A stretch of 64,000 nucleotides of DNA from CAVTUU01 sp045804965 (GCA_045804965.1 JBJMMD010000002.1:127755-191754), one strand, 5' to 3'; counted from the first letter of the stretch, positions 41,859 to 51,335 are shown. The notes: generated by a model not told the origin, from the letters alone. A program made the numbers and translations.

Positions 41859-43664
41859 ATGATCCAGGACTCACAGCCGATACAAGCATCGTCGGCTGAT
41901 CAGTCTGTTCCCTTCCCCACTGGTTCCTCGGTTCGGCTTGAGGTGCCGCAGGCGGATGACACGGCGACCGCCGCATTTATCGACCGGCTGTCGATTCTGA
42001 TTCCCCCTGCCCTCTTTCTCGTGTCCGCGGCAATCTTGCTCTTCAAACTCGGCCAGCATCCTCCGTTCAGTTACAACTGGGAGTCTTATACCATCAGGGA
42101 CTTCTTCCATTTCTGGGATCATCCCTCGACCGCGATCTTCAACGTCAGCGAAGGCCTGATGACCGACTCGGGCAGGTCGCCGCTGCTGGTGCCGCTGATC
42201 TGGGTCAGCATGAAGGTGTTCGGCGTCGGCTTGTTGGCGTTGCGCTTGCCGGGCGCGCTCACGTCGGCGTTCGCCGTCCCGCTGACCTGGCTTGTCGGTT
42301 GCCGCCTGGTTTCGGCCCGGGCAGGTCTGCTTTCCGCGGCGCTGCTGGCGCTCTTGCCCGCGTTCTTGCTCTATGGGCGCACCGGGACAATCGTCGCCTT
42401 ATCGCTCGTGCCGGCACTGATCACACTTTATTGCCTGCTCAGGGCGCTCAAGGAGCCCCGACAATGGGAATGGCTGGCCCTCTTGCAAGTGACGCTGATT
42501 GTGAGCGTCTATGCGTACTCGCCGATTCGAATCCTTTGGCCGATCAGCGTGGCGCTGTTTGTGGTCGAAATGGCACTTCACCGTGAGGAGCGGCGGAGGC
42601 TTGCGATCACATGCCTCGTCACGATCCTCGTCCTGCCGATCTTCCTAACGTTCTTCCAGGGAACGTCCAACCACAACCCTAAAGCCGCGATCAGAGATTA
42701 TTACAACGCTCGCGGTGAAACGGCGCTTTCCTGGCACGGGAATCCAGAACTCTACAAGCCGTACCTCAAGATGACGCCTGAGGAACAGGCTGCCGGCCAC
42801 CTCATCGGCTCCGAGCGCCAGCTCATGTGGCGCCTGATCAAACAAAACGGGAAGAATCTGGAGCATCTCTATCTTGACCGGGACACGAAGCACGCCATTA
42901 TCGACTTCTGGAATCCGCATGGACGGCTCTACTTTACGTTTCTCGTCCCCTTCTTTCTGCTTGGCCTGGTGAGGTCGCTATGGGGAGTATTCCGGCGAAC
43001 AGAAGACCGAGTTCTGCAGGCATGCTTCTGGGGATTCAGCCTCCCGTTGCTGTTGACGTCCAACGTGCACATCGGCAGGTTGATCTACATCATGCCGATC
43101 GTTTGTATCTTCATCGCCTTGGGACTATTCACCGTCCTCGATTTTTTGCTTCCGCGGCTAAGGTTGACGCGAGTTGACCATCTGCCGGCCATCGCCGTTG
43201 CGGTCGCGGCATTGATCCTGATTGGCGTCACGGCAAAGGCAAGCTTGGCCGACTTTCGCGTTTCGCCGCCCGCACCTGTTCGCGAGGAAACCATCGCCCA
43301 ACTTGACGCGGACGCCGATCAGATCAAGGCGCACGGTGAAAACGCGGTGCTTGTCAGGCCGGTGCTCGGCATGGAGTTCGAGTCAATCGAAGCATCCGTG
43401 CTCAGGCTCAGCCTCGACGACGAGTATCAGTTTGTCGACATCAGTCTGGGAGCGCCCGTCTCGACCCGCACTGAAGGCAAACCGGCCCTGATGTACGGCT
43501 TGGTCCTCGATTCGCTTCAGCATTCGGACTCGATCCCGACGTATTGCACGAACCGCTACTACGTCTACTCGGGGGCACTACCGCAGTTCCTCGAATTGAC
43601 GAAGTCGGCCCCTGTGCAGTGCGGCCATCCGCTTGATTATGTCGCCCTCAAACAGGAGCGATAG
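41859..43664 (+). CDS. GT39-like polyprenyl-phosphate sugar glycosyltransferase (copy 1)
   Basis: Integral membrane glycosyltransferase of 601 residues of the PMT_2/ArnT/GT39-like type, using a lipid-linked sugar donor on the outer face of the membrane. It has about a dozen hydrophobic segments. The N-terminal catalytic-loop region has NWESYTIRDFFHFWDHPS and SGRSPLLVPLIW, and the soluble C-terminal part is about 150 residues (IAQLDADADQIKAHGENAVLVRP). ATG 41859 is preferred to starts further upstream. A paralogue follows directly. Acceptor, lipid or surface protein, is unknown. Its 3' end overlaps a pseudogene remnant. Confidence 0.87.
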   Translation: MIQDSQPIQASSADQSVPFPTGSSVRLEVPQADDTATAAFIDRLSILIPPALFLVSAAILLFKLGQHPPFSYNWESYTIRDFFHFWDHPSTAIFNVSEGLMTDSGRSPLLVPLIWVSMKVFGVGLLALRLPGALTSAFAVPLTWLVGCRLVSARAGLLSAALLALLPAFLLYGRTGTIVALSLVPALITLYCLLRALKEPRQWEWLALLQVTLIVSVYAYSPIRILWPISVALFVVEMALHREERRRLAITCLVTILVLPIFLTFFQGTSNHNPKAAIRDYYNARGETALSWHGNPELYKPYLKMTPEEQAAGHLIGSERQLMWRLIKQNGKNLEHLYLDRDTKHAIIDFWNPHGRLYFTFLVPFFLLGLVRSLWGVFRRTEDRVLQACFWGFSLPLLLTSNVHIGRLIYIMPIVCIFIALGLFTVLDFLLPRLRLTRVDHLPAIAVAVAALILIGVTAKASLADFRVSPPAPVREETIAQLDADADQIKAHGENAVLVRPVLGMEFESIEASVLRLSLDDEYQFVDISLGAPVSTRTEGKPALMYGLVLDSLQHSDSIPTYCTNRYYVYSGALPQFLELTKSAPVQCGHPLDYVALKQER

Positions 43665-43746
43665 CCAATGCCAGCGCCGCGTGGAGCAGCACGTTGACGC
43701 CTGCTTCGAGATTTTCGGATGTGCTGGGTCTCTGAGCCTCGGCTGA
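43648..43746 (-). pseudogene. Remnant of an M20 amidase C-terminus
   Basis: The minus strand reads SENLEAGVNVLLHAALALAI in frame to TGA at 43648-43650. The intact amidase gene at 45597-46823 ends PEDIEVGTNVLLHAALALAG. The DNA agrees by eye over about 75 bases at roughly 70% identity (for example GCGTGGAGCA shared). Nothing upstream of about 43746 is homologous, so only the last 30 or so codons survive. The remnant overlaps the end of GT39 copy 1, just as the intact amidase overlaps the end of copy 2, indicating tandem duplication followed by deletion. Confidence 0.75.
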
Positions 43747-43767
43747 ACGCTTGTCTCTGTTCGGGGC

Positions 43768-45600
43768 ATGCACTATCGTGCATCAATGCATCAAGAAACG
43801 TCACAAGCGTACGCCCCTTCGGCGGAGCCAGTGGTTTCCTTGCCCGCTGCGCTTTCGGTTCCGTTTGTCTCCGGACAGAAGCGAGCAGAAGCTTCCTCCG
43901 AGGTGACAAGGACGGCCGCTGTCGATTGGCAGTCGATCTCGATCCTGCTCGCTCTCTACGTCTTTTCGGCGAGTCTGCTGCTTGTCAAACTTGGACAGCA
44001 TCCCGGCTACACCCAAAACTGGGAGGCCTACACTACCTGGCGGTTCTTCGCCTGGTGGGATCATCCCTCAATCAAGATCTTTGACGTCAACGACGGTGTC
44101 ATGCTCACCGCCGGTTCGTCACCGCTGCTTGCGCCTTTCATTTGGATAACTTTCAAGCTGTTCGGGGTTGGCATGTTCGCGCTCCGCCTGCCGAGTGCGC
44201 TGATCTCGGCGTTCGCAGCGCCGTTGACATTTGTGGTCGGGCGCCGGTTTATTTCACCGCGCGCGGGTCTTCTCGCTGCCGTGTTGCTCGCTCTTTTGCC
44301 ATCGTTCTTGGTCTACGGGCGAACCGCGACTAACGCCGGACTATCGCTCGTGCCGGCGCTCTTGACCCTCTATTGTCTCGGTCGGGCGCTCACGGAACCG
44401 CGACAGTGGAGATGGTTCGCGTTGCTGCAAATCCTCTTCATCGTGAGTGTGTATGCCTACACGCCCGTTCGCATGCTCTGGCCAATCAGCGTCGGGTTGA
44501 TCGCGACCGAACTATTCCTTCACAAAGGTGAACGGTGTCGTCTGGTAATCGGACTAGCGACGACCGTTGTCGTGTTGCCGCTCTTCTTGATCTTTTTCGA
44601 CGGCCTTCCTAGCCATGCCCCAGTCAAGGCGGTCAGAAACTACTACGTCGCACATGGCGAGACTCTCTTGAACATCAGAGAGAATCCGCAGAATTACAAG
44701 TATTGGCTCAAGCTCACACCGGACGAGCAAGCGGCAGGGCGAGTCTTCGGATCAGATAATGAACTCATGTGGCGGTTCATCAAGCAGAACGCAACGAATG
44801 TGACGAACCTGCTGCTTGACCGCCAGACGAACCGCGCGCTCATCGATTTCTGGAATCCCCACGGCCGCCTCTACTTCAATTTCCTGGTCCCGTTCTTCCT
44901 GATCGGCATGATCAAATCGCTCTTAGGATTTTTCCGCCGGGTAGAGGATCGAATTCTTCAAGCGTGCTTTTGGGTGTGGTGCGCGTCGCTGCTGATCGTG
45001 TCAGTGGTCAACATCAGCCGGCTTGTATTCATGTTCCCCATCATCTGCATTTTCATTGCGTCCGGGCTCTTCACCGTCGTCGACGTCGTTTCGCCTCGCC
45101 TAAGCGTCGCCAAGGCGCCTTGGCTTCCTCGTGCAGTATCGGCAGGCGCCGCAGTGATCCTCATGCTCGCCACGGCGAGAGCAACGTGGAACGACTACAA
45201 AGGCCCGCCAACGATCTTTGCTGGATCGTCGGTTGTTTCGCAGCTTGGTGCCAATGCGCCAGCGATCGCCTCAAGTGGCGGCAGCGCGGTTCTTGTCCGG
45301 CCTCCCGGGAGCATGGAAATCGAGGAAATCGACGTGTCGAGCTACCGCGTCTTGCTGGATGATGACTACGACTTTGTCGACATCAGTACCGGCGCTCCGT
45401 CAGCAGCCACCAGCTCGGGAAAGCCGGCCGTTCAGTACGGGCAAGTCATTGGTTTGCTCGCGCACCCTGAGTCATTGCCTACCTACTGCGCAAACACGTA
45501 CTTCGTTGAGCACGACGCCTTGGAATCCTTCAACGAAGTCACCGCTGCGGCCGCTGATCGATGCGGGCATTACCTGCGCTCTATCGAGATCACCCACTAG
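43768..45600 (+). CDS. GT39-like polyprenyl-phosphate sugar glycosyltransferase (copy 2)
   Basis: Paralogue of the preceding gene, 610 residues, with the same order of segments (LLLVKLGQHPGYTQNWEAYT, FAWWDHPSIKIFDVND, SSPLLAPFIWI, LIDFWNPHGRLYFNFLVPFF) and clearly more than half of the residues shared. Divergence is greatest in the first 50 residues and the C-terminal soluble part, so acceptor specificity may differ. ATG 43768 is used; ATG 43786 is possible. The stop overlaps the convergent amidase stop by four bases. Confidence 0.87.
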   Translation: MHYRASMHQETSQAYAPSAEPVVSLPAALSVPFVSGQKRAEASSEVTRTAAVDWQSISILLALYVFSASLLLVKLGQHPGYTQNWEAYTTWRFFAWWDHPSIKIFDVNDGVMLTAGSSPLLAPFIWITFKLFGVGMFALRLPSALISAFAAPLTFVVGRRFISPRAGLLAAVLLALLPSFLVYGRTATNAGLSLVPALLTLYCLGRALTEPRQWRWFALLQILFIVSVYAYTPVRMLWPISVGLIATELFLHKGERCRLVIGLATTVVVLPLFLIFFDGLPSHAPVKAVRNYYVAHGETLLNIRENPQNYKYWLKLTPDEQAAGRVFGSDNELMWRFIKQNATNVTNLLLDRQTNRALIDFWNPHGRLYFNFLVPFFLIGMIKSLLGFFRRVEDRILQACFWVWCASLLIVSVVNISRLVFMFPIICIFIASGLFTVVDVVSPRLSVAKAPWLPRAVSAGAAVILMLATARATWNDYKGPPTIFAGSSVVSQLGANAPAIASSGGSAVLVRPPGSMEIEEIDVSSYRVLLDDDYDFVDISTGAPSAATSSGKPAVQYGQVIGLLAHPESLPTYCANTYFVEHDALESFNEVTAAAADRCGHYLRSIEITH

Positions 45601-46823
45601 GTTCCAGCCAACGCGAGCGCGGCGTGGAGCAACACATTCGTGCCCACCTCGATATCTTCGGGCGCGCTAAATTCCGCCTCGCAATGACTGAGCCCGCCTT
45701 GACTTCGGACGAAGATCATCCCGGCTGGACAGACATCGGCCACGTACTTCGCGTCGTGACCGGCGCCGGACCAGAGATGGCGATGCGGCAAGTCCAATGA
45801 CGCGCAGGCGTCCTCGACCGCGCCAACGACGTCCGGCGCAAACGGCGTCGCTTCGCTTGTCCAGAATCGATTGACTGTCGCCGTTACCCGGCGGGCCTGG
45901 GCAACGCGCGCTACCAAGGCCTCCAAGCGCGTGAATTGCGATTCGAGCACGTCTGGCTCGGGATGCCGGAAATCGACACTGAAGGTCACGTTACCCGGAA
46001 TCGTGTTGATGATGTTTGGCTCAACGATCAGGCGGCCGACGGTCGCGACCGCGATCTCGTCGCGTTCCCTCGCGATCTGCTCGACGCCCGCCACGATCTC
46101 GGCGGCGGCGACGAGCGCATCTCTCCGCAATCGCATCGGGCTTGGTCCCGCGTGATCGGCTTGGCCTTCAATAGTGACCTCCGACCAGGTGATGCCGACG
46201 ATGCCGTCGACGACGCCGACCGGCATCCCGGCATCTTCGAGCACCGGGCCCTGCTCAATATGAAGCTCGAGATAGGCGATAGCTGGAAGTGGGCGATGCG
46301 CCTCGTCGCCGAGATAGTCGATCCGGCGCAGTTCGTCTTCAAACCGCAGCCCCTGGCGATCAGTGCGATCGTAGACAAACTCCCGCGAGAACCTGCCCGC
46401 GGCCACGCCCGCGCAGGTCATCGCCGGTTCGAACCGGACTCCCTCCTCGTTCGTCCAATTGACTACGGCGAGCGGCCGCTTGGTGGTCACGCCGCGTTCG
46501 TTTAACGTGCGGATGACCTCGAGCGCGCCCATAACGCCCACCGCGCCGTCATAACGTCCCCCGCGCAGGACAGAATCGCAGTGGGAGCCGAACAGGACCG
46601 GCAATCCCGCCTCCCTGCCGGGCCGGTGACCGGTCATGTTGCCGACGTCGTCGATCCGGACCTCAAGCTCGGCTTCCATAAGCCACTGCCGGAACAAGTC
46701 CCGCCCTGCCTTGTCCTCGTCTGAGAGTGCCAGTCTTGTCACGCCACCGCCCGGGGTGGCTCCGATTTGGGCGAGGTCACGCAAACTTGCGCGCAGACGT
46801 TCGGCATTGATCGTAATCGCCAT
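45597..46823 (-). CDS. M20-family amidase (N-carbamoyl-L-amino acid hydrolase/allantoate amidohydrolase type)
   Basis: Zinc-dependent amidase of 408 residues. Metal-binding segments: GSHCDSVLRGGRYDGAVG, NEEGVRF, YLELHIEQGPVLE and GGLSHCEAEF. The GGxYDGxxGVxxALEV and LELHIEQGPVLE patterns mark the hydantoinase/carbamoylase group, which releases ammonia and CO2 from N-carbamoyl amino acids or ureido compounds. Cytoplasmic. The exact substrate cannot be told from allantoate, beta-ureidopropionate or carbamoyl-amino acids. A GGGGG tract precedes the ATG. Confidence 0.92.
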   Translation of the reverse strand: MAITINAERLRASLRDLAQIGATPGGGVTRLALSDEDKAGRDLFRQWLMEAELEVRIDDVGNMTGHRPGREAGLPVLFGSHCDSVLRGGRYDGAVGVMGALEVIRTLNERGVTTKRPLAVVNWTNEEGVRFEPAMTCAGVAAGRFSREFVYDRTDRQGLRFEDELRRIDYLGDEAHRPLPAIAYLELHIEQGPVLEDAGMPVGVVDGIVGITWSEVTIEGQADHAGPSPMRLRRDALVAAAEIVAGVEQIARERDEIAVATVGRLIVEPNIINTIPGNVTFSVDFRHPEPDVLESQFTRLEALVARVAQARRVTATVNRFWTSEATPFAPDVVGAVEDACASLDLPHRHLWSGAGHDAKYVADVCPAGMIFVRSQGGLSHCEAEFSAPEDIEVGTNVLLHAALALAGT

Positions 46824-46898
46824 TCGTCCCCCATCAATTGCCTGCTCAGGTGGCTAGTTTGCTTCTTGCCCGATCTGGTGTTTCGTCGCCCGGATCGT

Positions 46899-47603
46899 AT
46901 GGGTATGCTGATCGCGATGCAATTGGCTCGCCTGGTTCAAGCTAGAAAAGAGGAGCGACTACGCTTGGCAGAATCGCAGCAAGATGCCGCCGCACGTCGA
47001 TTACGAGACACATCCCGACTTGAGGCGTTCAGCGATGGTGTGATCGCGATCGCGATCACCTTGCTCGTGCTCGAAGTGCACGTCCCCGACCCAGGCGATG
47101 TTACGAGCGAGCGCGCGCTCTGGCATGCGCTTGGCCAGCTCTGGCCCTCTTACGTCGGCTATCTGATCAGTTTCATTACGATCGGGATCATGTGGGCCAA
47201 TCACCACCGAATCTTCACCATGATTGGTCAGTACGATCACAACCTGATCGTGCTCAACTTGCTCCTACTGCTCTGCATCGGCTTTATTCCATTCACCACC
47301 GACCTTCTCGCCGAATATTTGGGCGAGCCCGGCGAACAGACGGCCGCTATCGTCTATGCCGGTTGGTTCTTCGTGACGGCCATCATCTACAACGTGCTTT
47401 GGCGGTACCTGCGACACAAGCCGATCCTGTTCATGCCAGAGGTGGACAAGACCGTCGTGCTGACCATCACGCAGCGGTTCAATTTCGGCCCACCGGCCTA
47501 TCTCATCTCGTTCGTGCTGGCGTTTTTCAGTGTCGAAGCCAGTCTCGGCCTGCAAGCGTTCCTCGCCGTGCTCTATTTACTGCCAATCGGTCGGGATCAA
47601 TAG
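46899..47603 (+). CDS. TMEM175/DUF1211-family membrane channel protein
   Basis: Six-helix membrane protein of 234 residues with the signature RLEAFSDGVIAIAITLLVLE at about residues 38-57, whose FSDGV(I/F)AI core marks the first pore helix in TMEM175 potassium channels. Bacterial members form tetramers from such single repeats and conduct K+. The start is uncertain among ATG 46899, 46905 and 46917. It diverges from the amidase across 75 bases. Only potassium-channel function is known for the family; physiological role here is not visible. Confidence 0.87.
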   Translation: MGMLIAMQLARLVQARKEERLRLAESQQDAAARRLRDTSRLEAFSDGVIAIAITLLVLEVHVPDPGDVTSERALWHALGQLWPSYVGYLISFITIGIMWANHHRIFTMIGQYDHNLIVLNLLLLLCIGFIPFTTDLLAEYLGEPGEQTAAIVYAGWFFVTAIIYNVLWRYLRHKPILFMPEVDKTVVLTITQRFNFGPPAYLISFVLAFFSVEASLGLQAFLAVLYLLPIGRDQ

Positions 47604-47613
47604 ACGACGACGC

Positions 47614-48795
47614 CTACCAAAGGCGGACCGGCGTGGGCGTAATAATCTCTGGCGGACCGCTCGCTTGGATCACAACCTCTTGCTCGATGGACGCGCCGGC
47701 GAACTCAGGCACGAAGATCCCCGGCTCGATGCAGAGCACCATCCCTGGCCGGAGCTCAGCCCGCTCGTTCGCTTGCACATACGGCAACTCGACCGTCTCC
47801 AGGCCGATGCCGTGCCCCATCATCACGCCGAGGTTGGCCGCGTAGGCGCTGCCCTTGACGCTCTTGGTGGCGGCCGCGGCCACATCCGAGATCGCCGCTC
47901 CAGCAACACAGGCTGCAACAGCCCGCTCGGTCGCCTCCAGCACGGTGTCGAGCAGCGCCAATCGATCGGCGTCGGGCTCGCCGGACACCGTCGTCCGGTT
48001 CACGTCGAACTGATAGCCCTGATACGCGCCGATGGCGTCCAGCGCAACTACCTCACCCGGCTCGATGCGACGGTCCATGGCCTGCGGCCAGCGCGATCCA
48101 GCCGCCGACCACGGCCCGGAGTGGACGCGGAAATAGCGCACAAAATCCGCCCCGGCGAGCATCGCCGCGCCGATCGCCGCGGCGCAGACCTCGCGTTCGG
48201 TCGCGCCGCCGCCATAGATCGCTTCGACCGCGGTGGCCAGCGCGGCGTCGGCGCATTTCGCCGCCCGGCGGAGCAAAGCGATCTCGGCGGGACTCTTGAT
48301 CGCGCGCAAACCGGCGACCATGGTCCGTTCCGGTTCAAGTTTCAGTCCCGGCAATTCGGCGGCGAAATAGCGATCGAAGGCCGCCGGCAGGATGTCATCG
48401 CCGACTAGGCCGATCCGGCCGTACTCGAGCCGGCGCTCGCGTAGCAGCTCGACGACAGCGAGGCCGAGATCCGCGGCCGGGCGGACATCCTCAACCGGGA
48501 CGAGATCGGCGCGGTGCTTTCGCCCGTCGGTGATCAACACCGGATCTCCGGAAACCGGAAGCAAAAAGAAGGCGTGGCCCATGCCCCGGTTTGTTTCGGA
48601 AAAGACGGTTGAAGGGAAGGGCGGGAAGTGATTGGTGAGGTAGGCGATGTCGCCCGGCCGGTCGTAAAACGAGCGACCAACGACTAAGAGCCCGTCATAG
48701 CCGGCTCGTTCGGCGGCGGCGCGTGCCTTCTGCTGCCGGTCCAGGATTTCGGCCTTGTCGATTGGCGCCGGTTCAGTCGATTGGCCTTTGTTCAT
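47614..48795 (-). CDS. M24-family metallopeptidase (Xaa-Pro aminopeptidase/creatinase-like)
   Basis: Creatinase-fold protein of 393 residues: an N-terminal domain of about 140 residues followed by the pita-bread domain. Metal ligands appear in ALDAIGAYQGYQFDVNRTTV (two Asp), MMGHGIGLE (His), CIEPGIFVPEF (Glu) and SIEQEVVI (Glu). Substrates in the family range from Xaa-Pro peptides to creatine and ectoine derivatives. The gene starts 23 bases inside the end of the MOSC gene. ATG 48795 is preferred to the GTG three bases upstream. Confidence 0.9.
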   Translation of the reverse strand: MNKGQSTEPAPIDKAEILDRQQKARAAAERAGYDGLLVVGRSFYDRPGDIAYLTNHFPPFPSTVFSETNRGMGHAFFLLPVSGDPVLITDGRKHRADLVPVEDVRPAADLGLAVVELLRERRLEYGRIGLVGDDILPAAFDRYFAAELPGLKLEPERTMVAGLRAIKSPAEIALLRRAAKCADAALATAVEAIYGGGATEREVCAAAIGAAMLAGADFVRYFRVHSGPWSAAGSRWPQAMDRRIEPGEVVALDAIGAYQGYQFDVNRTTVSGEPDADRLALLDTVLEATERAVAACVAGAAISDVAAAATKSVKGSAYAANLGVMMGHGIGLETVELPYVQANERAELRPGMVLCIEPGIFVPEFAGASIEQEVVIQASGPPEIITPTPVRLW

Positions 48796-49510
48796 CACGT
48801 CCTATCCCACGGTACAATCCCTGCCCGACTACTTCGCGCTCGATGAGTTCGAGGATCATTTCGCGCCAGCCCTCGGCCAGGGCTGGAACCGCCGCGACCC
48901 GCTCCATTTCACCCACCAACCGCTCGCCCGGCATCCGCGCCAAGTGGGCGTCGCGCACGGTCACCCCGGCCGGGTCCCGCTCTGCTAGGTGGATCGGTCC
49001 AGCCACCGACGCTGTACCAGGTTGCAGCACGCGCAGGTACCAACCGGTGCGGCCAGTCTCAATAAACCGCTTCAGGATTTGAGGTCGTCCACTGCGAATT
49101 CCAAGCTTGTAGCAAGGAATTCGCGGCTGGACAACCTGAAGCTGTGCCTCTCCCCATGACCAGATATCGCCGATCTGCACGGTATCTTCGTTCCAGCCGT
49201 CGACCGTTAGGTTCTCGCCGAATGATGCTGGGACGAATGGTGGATCTTCTCCGAGCTCCGCGCTCCAGCTCGGAAAATGGTCCGCCGAGTAGGCATAGAC
49301 AGCCTTATCTCTGCCCCCGTGATGCTTTGGGTCTGCTTGGCGGTCGCCGTCGAGATTGAGCCAGTCGAGCGAGATCGCTTCCACCTCTACTGGTTCTTTG
49401 AAAATTGCGCTCACAACCGGATGGCCGCGATGGAATCCGATCTGGCGCGGCTGACCGACGTTCACAGACAGCAATCGGATCTCGCGGTCGCCATTGAAGT
49501 CAATTGCCAA
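48773..49510 (-). CDS. MOSC-domain protein (YiiM-like)
   Basis: MOSC (molybdenum cofactor sulfurase C-terminal) protein of up to 245 residues, resembling YiiM: LLSVNVGQPRQIGFHRGHPV near the start, DPKHHGGRDKAVYAYSADHF, FGENLTVDGWNE and the cysteine-containing QPRIPCYKLGIR. YiiM-type proteins bind molybdenum cofactor and can reduce N-hydroxylated compounds. No ATG is in frame at the start. TTG 49510 is used, but TTG 49474 immediately before LSVNVG is equally possible. It follows the LLM gene by 30 bases on the same strand. Confidence 0.88.
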   Translation of the reverse strand: MAIDFNGDREIRLLSVNVGQPRQIGFHRGHPVVSAIFKEPVEVEAISLDWLNLDGDRQADPKHHGGRDKAVYAYSADHFPSWSAELGEDPPFVPASFGENLTVDGWNEDTVQIGDIWSWGEAQLQVVQPRIPCYKLGIRSGRPQILKRFIETGRTGWYLRVLQPGTASVAGPIHLAERDPAGVTVRDAHLARMPGERLVGEMERVAAVPALAEGWREMILELIEREVVGQGLYRGIGRDEQRPID

Positions 49511-49540
49511 CCTGCACGTCCCTTTCTGGACCCCGTGGCA

Positions 49541-50404
49541 CTACGCTAGCTCGGTGCGCAATCCGGGAATGATTTCTCGCGCAACCCGCCTGGTCTTCTC
49601 CAAACCTTCGCTTGAAAGCGGGAGATCGAAAAGAAATTGGCTGACGCCCGCGGTCCGATAGGAACGGACGACATCCGCAAAATTCGCCACATCTTCAAGC
49701 CTGTCCGCGCCCAGCGACACCGACCAGGTGATGGCGTCCGGATCGCGCCCGAATTCTCGGCAGTGCTCGTTGATCTGGTCGCCGCGCTCCCGCGTCTCCT
49801 CCGGCGTGCCGCTCGAATCCCAAATGTCGGCGTGCTTCGCGATGAGCTTCAGCATCTTCGGCCGTTTGCCGCCGACCATGATCGGCAGGTGCTCCTGCAC
49901 CGGCTTCGGCGAAAACGACGCGTCCCGAAGTTGGTAAAAACGTCCCTCGAAATTGGTCCGCTCCTCGGTGAAGAGCAGCTCAATTGCCGAGAGCGCCTCG
50001 TCGAGCATGGCTACGCGGTCGCCGGCGGACGGAAACGGAATGCTATACGCCGCATGCTCACGCTCGTTCCAACCCGTCCCAATTCCAAAGATGAGACGGC
50101 CCTCGCTAATGTGGTCGACCGTGACCATTTCCTTGGCCAGAATCGCGGGGTGTCGATGAGTGTTGCCGTAGACGAGCACCCCGATTTTGATTCGGCTGGT
50201 TTTCAGCGCGAGCGCGCTGAGCAAGGTCGACGCTTCCAGGCAAGGACCATCCGGGCTGGCATAAAGCGCCATGAAGTGATCGAAGAGCCACGCCGAATCA
50301 AAGCCGAGCTCTTCGGCACGCTGCCAGAACTCGACGAGCTGTTGCCAGGACAGCTGGTGCTGTCCCGTAACGACGCCAAACGATATGGGATGTCGCCCGA
50401 CCAT
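49541..50404 (-). CDS. LLM-class F420/flavin-dependent oxidoreductase (paralogue 3)
   Basis: Luciferase-like oxidoreductase of 287 residues, more distant from the two at 2.7-5.4 kb. Typical segments are AEELGFDSAWLFDHFM, ISEGRLIFGIGTGWNEREH and LPIMVGGKRPKMLKLIAKHAD. ATG 50404 is preceded by a run of seven G residues that can serve as ribosome-binding site; an upstream ATG 99 bases earlier would add a stretch without homology. Substrate unknown. It may be in one transcript with MOSC and the lipid-synthesis genes upstream. Confidence 0.88.
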   Translation of the reverse strand: MVGRHPISFGVVTGQHQLSWQQLVEFWQRAEELGFDSAWLFDHFMALYASPDGPCLEASTLLSALALKTSRIKIGVLVYGNTHRHPAILAKEMVTVDHISEGRLIFGIGTGWNEREHAAYSIPFPSAGDRVAMLDEALSAIELLFTEERTNFEGRFYQLRDASFSPKPVQEHLPIMVGGKRPKMLKLIAKHADIWDSSGTPEETRERGDQINEHCREFGRDPDAITWSVSLGADRLEDVANFADVVRSYRTAGVSQFLFDLPLSSEGLEKTRRVAREIIPGLRTELA

Positions 50405-50477
50405 AGACCGCTGCCCCCCCTCGTCCACCAACAAATCGGAGGCGAGTCTATCAGGTTGCGATGAGGTAACGGGGCAC

Positions 50478-50645
50478 TTACCTGAAGATGGCAACCACGC
50501 CAAACATGCATCCTACGAGGATAAGCGCCGCGAGGATGATCAGAATCACCAAGCACGAGCGCGCCGCGGAGGCAACATCTTCCGGTTCACTGGGGCTTTC
50601 AGCAATGGCGTCGATATCGGGTTCGAGGGAGTCGGGATCGGTCAA
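50478..50645 (-). CDS. Small single-helix membrane protein (55 aa)
   Basis: TTG 50645 overlaps the stop of the CDP-alcohol phosphatidyltransferase gene (TTGA). It encodes 55 residues: an acidic region (DPDSLEPDIDAIAESPSEPE) and a membrane helix (CLVILIILAALILVGCMF), ending AIFR. The overlap and hydrophobic helix support a real gene, but the ribosome-binding site is weak. It may assist the lipid enzyme. No family recognised. Confidence 0.5.
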   Translation of the reverse strand: MTDPDSLEPDIDAIAESPSEPEDVASAARSCLVILIILAALILVGCMFGVVAIFR

Positions 50646-51286
50646 GGTTGATCCGGATTCTGCTGCGGTGATGCGCCCGCGGCCGCGGTCACAGGCGTCG
50701 CCTGTTCCCGTAGCGAGAGCCGCCACACATGGAGGATGCGGGTCGCGGCCGTGAGATGGGTGGCGATCGCAAGCGCCCACAGCGCCCACAGGGGCTGGCC
50801 GATGATCAAGCAGAGGCCCAGCAGGATCACTCGCTCCGGGCGGGCGACGAGACCCACCGAGGCGGTATATCCGGCTGCTTCCGCCCGTGCCCGCGCGTAA
50901 CTGATGAGCAACGCCCCCGTCGCCGAAATAAAGACAAGGATGGATCCGGTTTTGGCGTCATCCGTATCGAGCATGAGAACGAGAACGCCGAGATAGACAA
51001 TGACTTCTGAATATCGATCAAGCGTCGAATCGAGAAAGCCGCCGAACCTAGAAGTGGTGCCGGTTGCTCGCGCGACCGCGCCATCGAGCATGTCGAACGC
51101 GCTAGCGACGAGGAGGAGGAATCCGCCGATCACATCGTGTCCAGCGCCGATGATGATTGCGACGATGCCGTTGAGGACTAGCCCGACCACCGTCAGCATA
51201 TTGGCGGAGAGCCCGAGACTGGCGACGAATCGGCCGATGCCGAGGATTTGCTCACGGATCATGTTGCCGATGCGTTCAGAAATCAC
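50642..51286 (-). CDS. CDP-alcohol phosphatidyltransferase (phosphatidylinositol-phosphate synthase-like)
   Basis: Membrane enzyme of 214 residues that transfers a phosphatidyl group from CDP-diacylglycerol to an alcohol. The signature D-x2-D-G-x2-A-R-x8-G-x3-D-x3-D is complete in DMLDGAVARATGTTSRFGGF followed by LDSTLDR. About six membrane helices follow. The GTG start has GGAGG six bases upstream. The adjacent PimA-like gene points to phosphatidylinositol (phosphate) as product, as in actinobacterial PgsA1/PIPS; other polar alcohols such as glycerol phosphate cannot be excluded. Confidence 0.85.
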   Translation of the reverse strand: MISERIGNMIREQILGIGRFVASLGLSANMLTVVGLVLNGIVAIIIGAGHDVIGGFLLLVASAFDMLDGAVARATGTTSRFGGFLDSTLDRYSEVIVYLGVLVLMLDTDDAKTGSILVFISATGALLISYARARAEAAGYTASVGLVARPERVILLGLCLIIGQPLWALWALAIATHLTAATRILHVWRLSLREQATPVTAAAGASPQQNPDQP

Positions 51287-51335
51287 GCCTCGCCTCCATC
51301 ATCCGTCCGCCGCACCCCAGACTCCCCGCCGGACA

